This document shows positions 5,488-5,564 of a DNA stretch of 5,564 bases, piece after piece. Both the position numbers and the translations under genes were made by a program. The notes under the pieces are model-generated. The model did no database searches. It saw only the letters and a program-made list of their open reading frames with translations, and was not told the origin of the DNA. The stretch is from Bacillota bacterium (GTDB taxonomy: Bacteria > Bacillota > Clostridia > Clostridiales > Caloramatoraceae): assembly GCA_023415335.1 (NCBI GenBank), contig JAEZLD010000168.1:1-5564 (forward strand). The letters are read 5' to 3'. Each line of letters opens with the position of its first letter. Position 1 is the first letter of the stretch.

Positions 5488-5564
5488 CAGCTCCTCCCGT
5501 GTATCTGACTTATCCTTTTAAAAAGGCTTCACAGTGACCGACTCGCCGGGACTTTCACCCGATT
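5488..5564 (-). promoter_or_regulatory. Cobalamin riboswitch aptamer, 3' portion (5' part outside window)
   Basis: The transcript reads GGGTGAAAGTCCCGG (5560-5546), then GGTCACTGTGA (5539-5529), a small CCTTTTT/AAAAGG hairpin (5527-5514), then AAGTCAGATACACGG (5511-5497). These match in order and spacing the conserved GGTGnAAATCC, CCACTGTGA and B12-box (AGTCAGGATACC) elements of cobalamin riboswitches. The B12 box is one G short and its end differs (ACACGG for ACCTGCC). The usual long variable extension between CACTGTGA and the B12 box is reduced to 17 bases. The helices closing the aptamer and the promoter lie beyond 5564. It is followed by an attenuator, so the operon should be repressed when cobalamin is plentiful. 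Confidence 0.88.

Overview
The window reads as part of a cobalamin (vitamin B12)-responsive uptake operon from a low-to-moderate G+C anaerobic Firmicute, most likely a Clostridia/Lachnospiraceae-type organism. The reasons are strong GGAGG ribosome binding sites, clostridial codon use, a Gram-positive cell-wall style C-terminal sorting signal, an ECF-type transporter gene, and the DUF4430 and Big2 domains common in that group. The genus cannot be fixed from the sequence. Everything convincing lies on the minus strand, so transcription runs from position 5564 down to 1. Both ends are cut: the riboswitch 5' part and its promoter lie beyond 5564, and the last gene runs off position 1.

In transcription order: (1) 5564-5488 is the 3' part of a cobalamin riboswitch aptamer, with the GGTGAAAGTCC segment, the CACTGTGA segment and a slightly divergent B12 box. 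(2) 5486-5371 is an elaborate expression platform with an antiterminator/P13-like element, a terminator hairpin ending in six T, and a second hairpin also followed by a T run. (3) 5325-2302 encodes a 1007-residue secreted, probably wall-anchored protein: signal peptide, PQQ-like beta-propeller, cadherin-like beta-sandwich, Big2, a DUF4430-like (transcobalamin/intrinsic-factor C-terminal-like) region, an Ig-like region, and a TGD/transmembrane/basic tail. (4) 2301-2237 is an intercistronic gap with a strong hairpin. (5) 2236-1202 encodes a 344-residue cytosolic protein with three 'homing endonuclease associated' (HNH_repeat-type) modules and no nuclease domain. (6) 1224-334 overlaps it by 23 bases and encodes a membrane-tethered protein with a Ser/Gly/Pro linker and a C-terminal DUF4430 domain. 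(7) 318-1 is the first 106 codons of an EcfT/CbiQ-family transmembrane component.

Working model (inference): when cobalamin is scarce the riboswitch lets transcription through. The large wall protein and the membrane-tethered DUF4430 protein capture corrinoid outside the cell and pass it to an ECF transporter whose T component starts at 318; the ATPase and S components would lie beyond position 1. A beta-propeller combined with an intrinsic-factor-like domain recalls, by convergence, the surface B12 binder BtuG of Bacteroides and the mammalian B12 carriers. The HNH_repeat protein has no obvious place in this pathway and is the least explained component. No insertion sequence, CRISPR array, tRNA or rRNA was seen.
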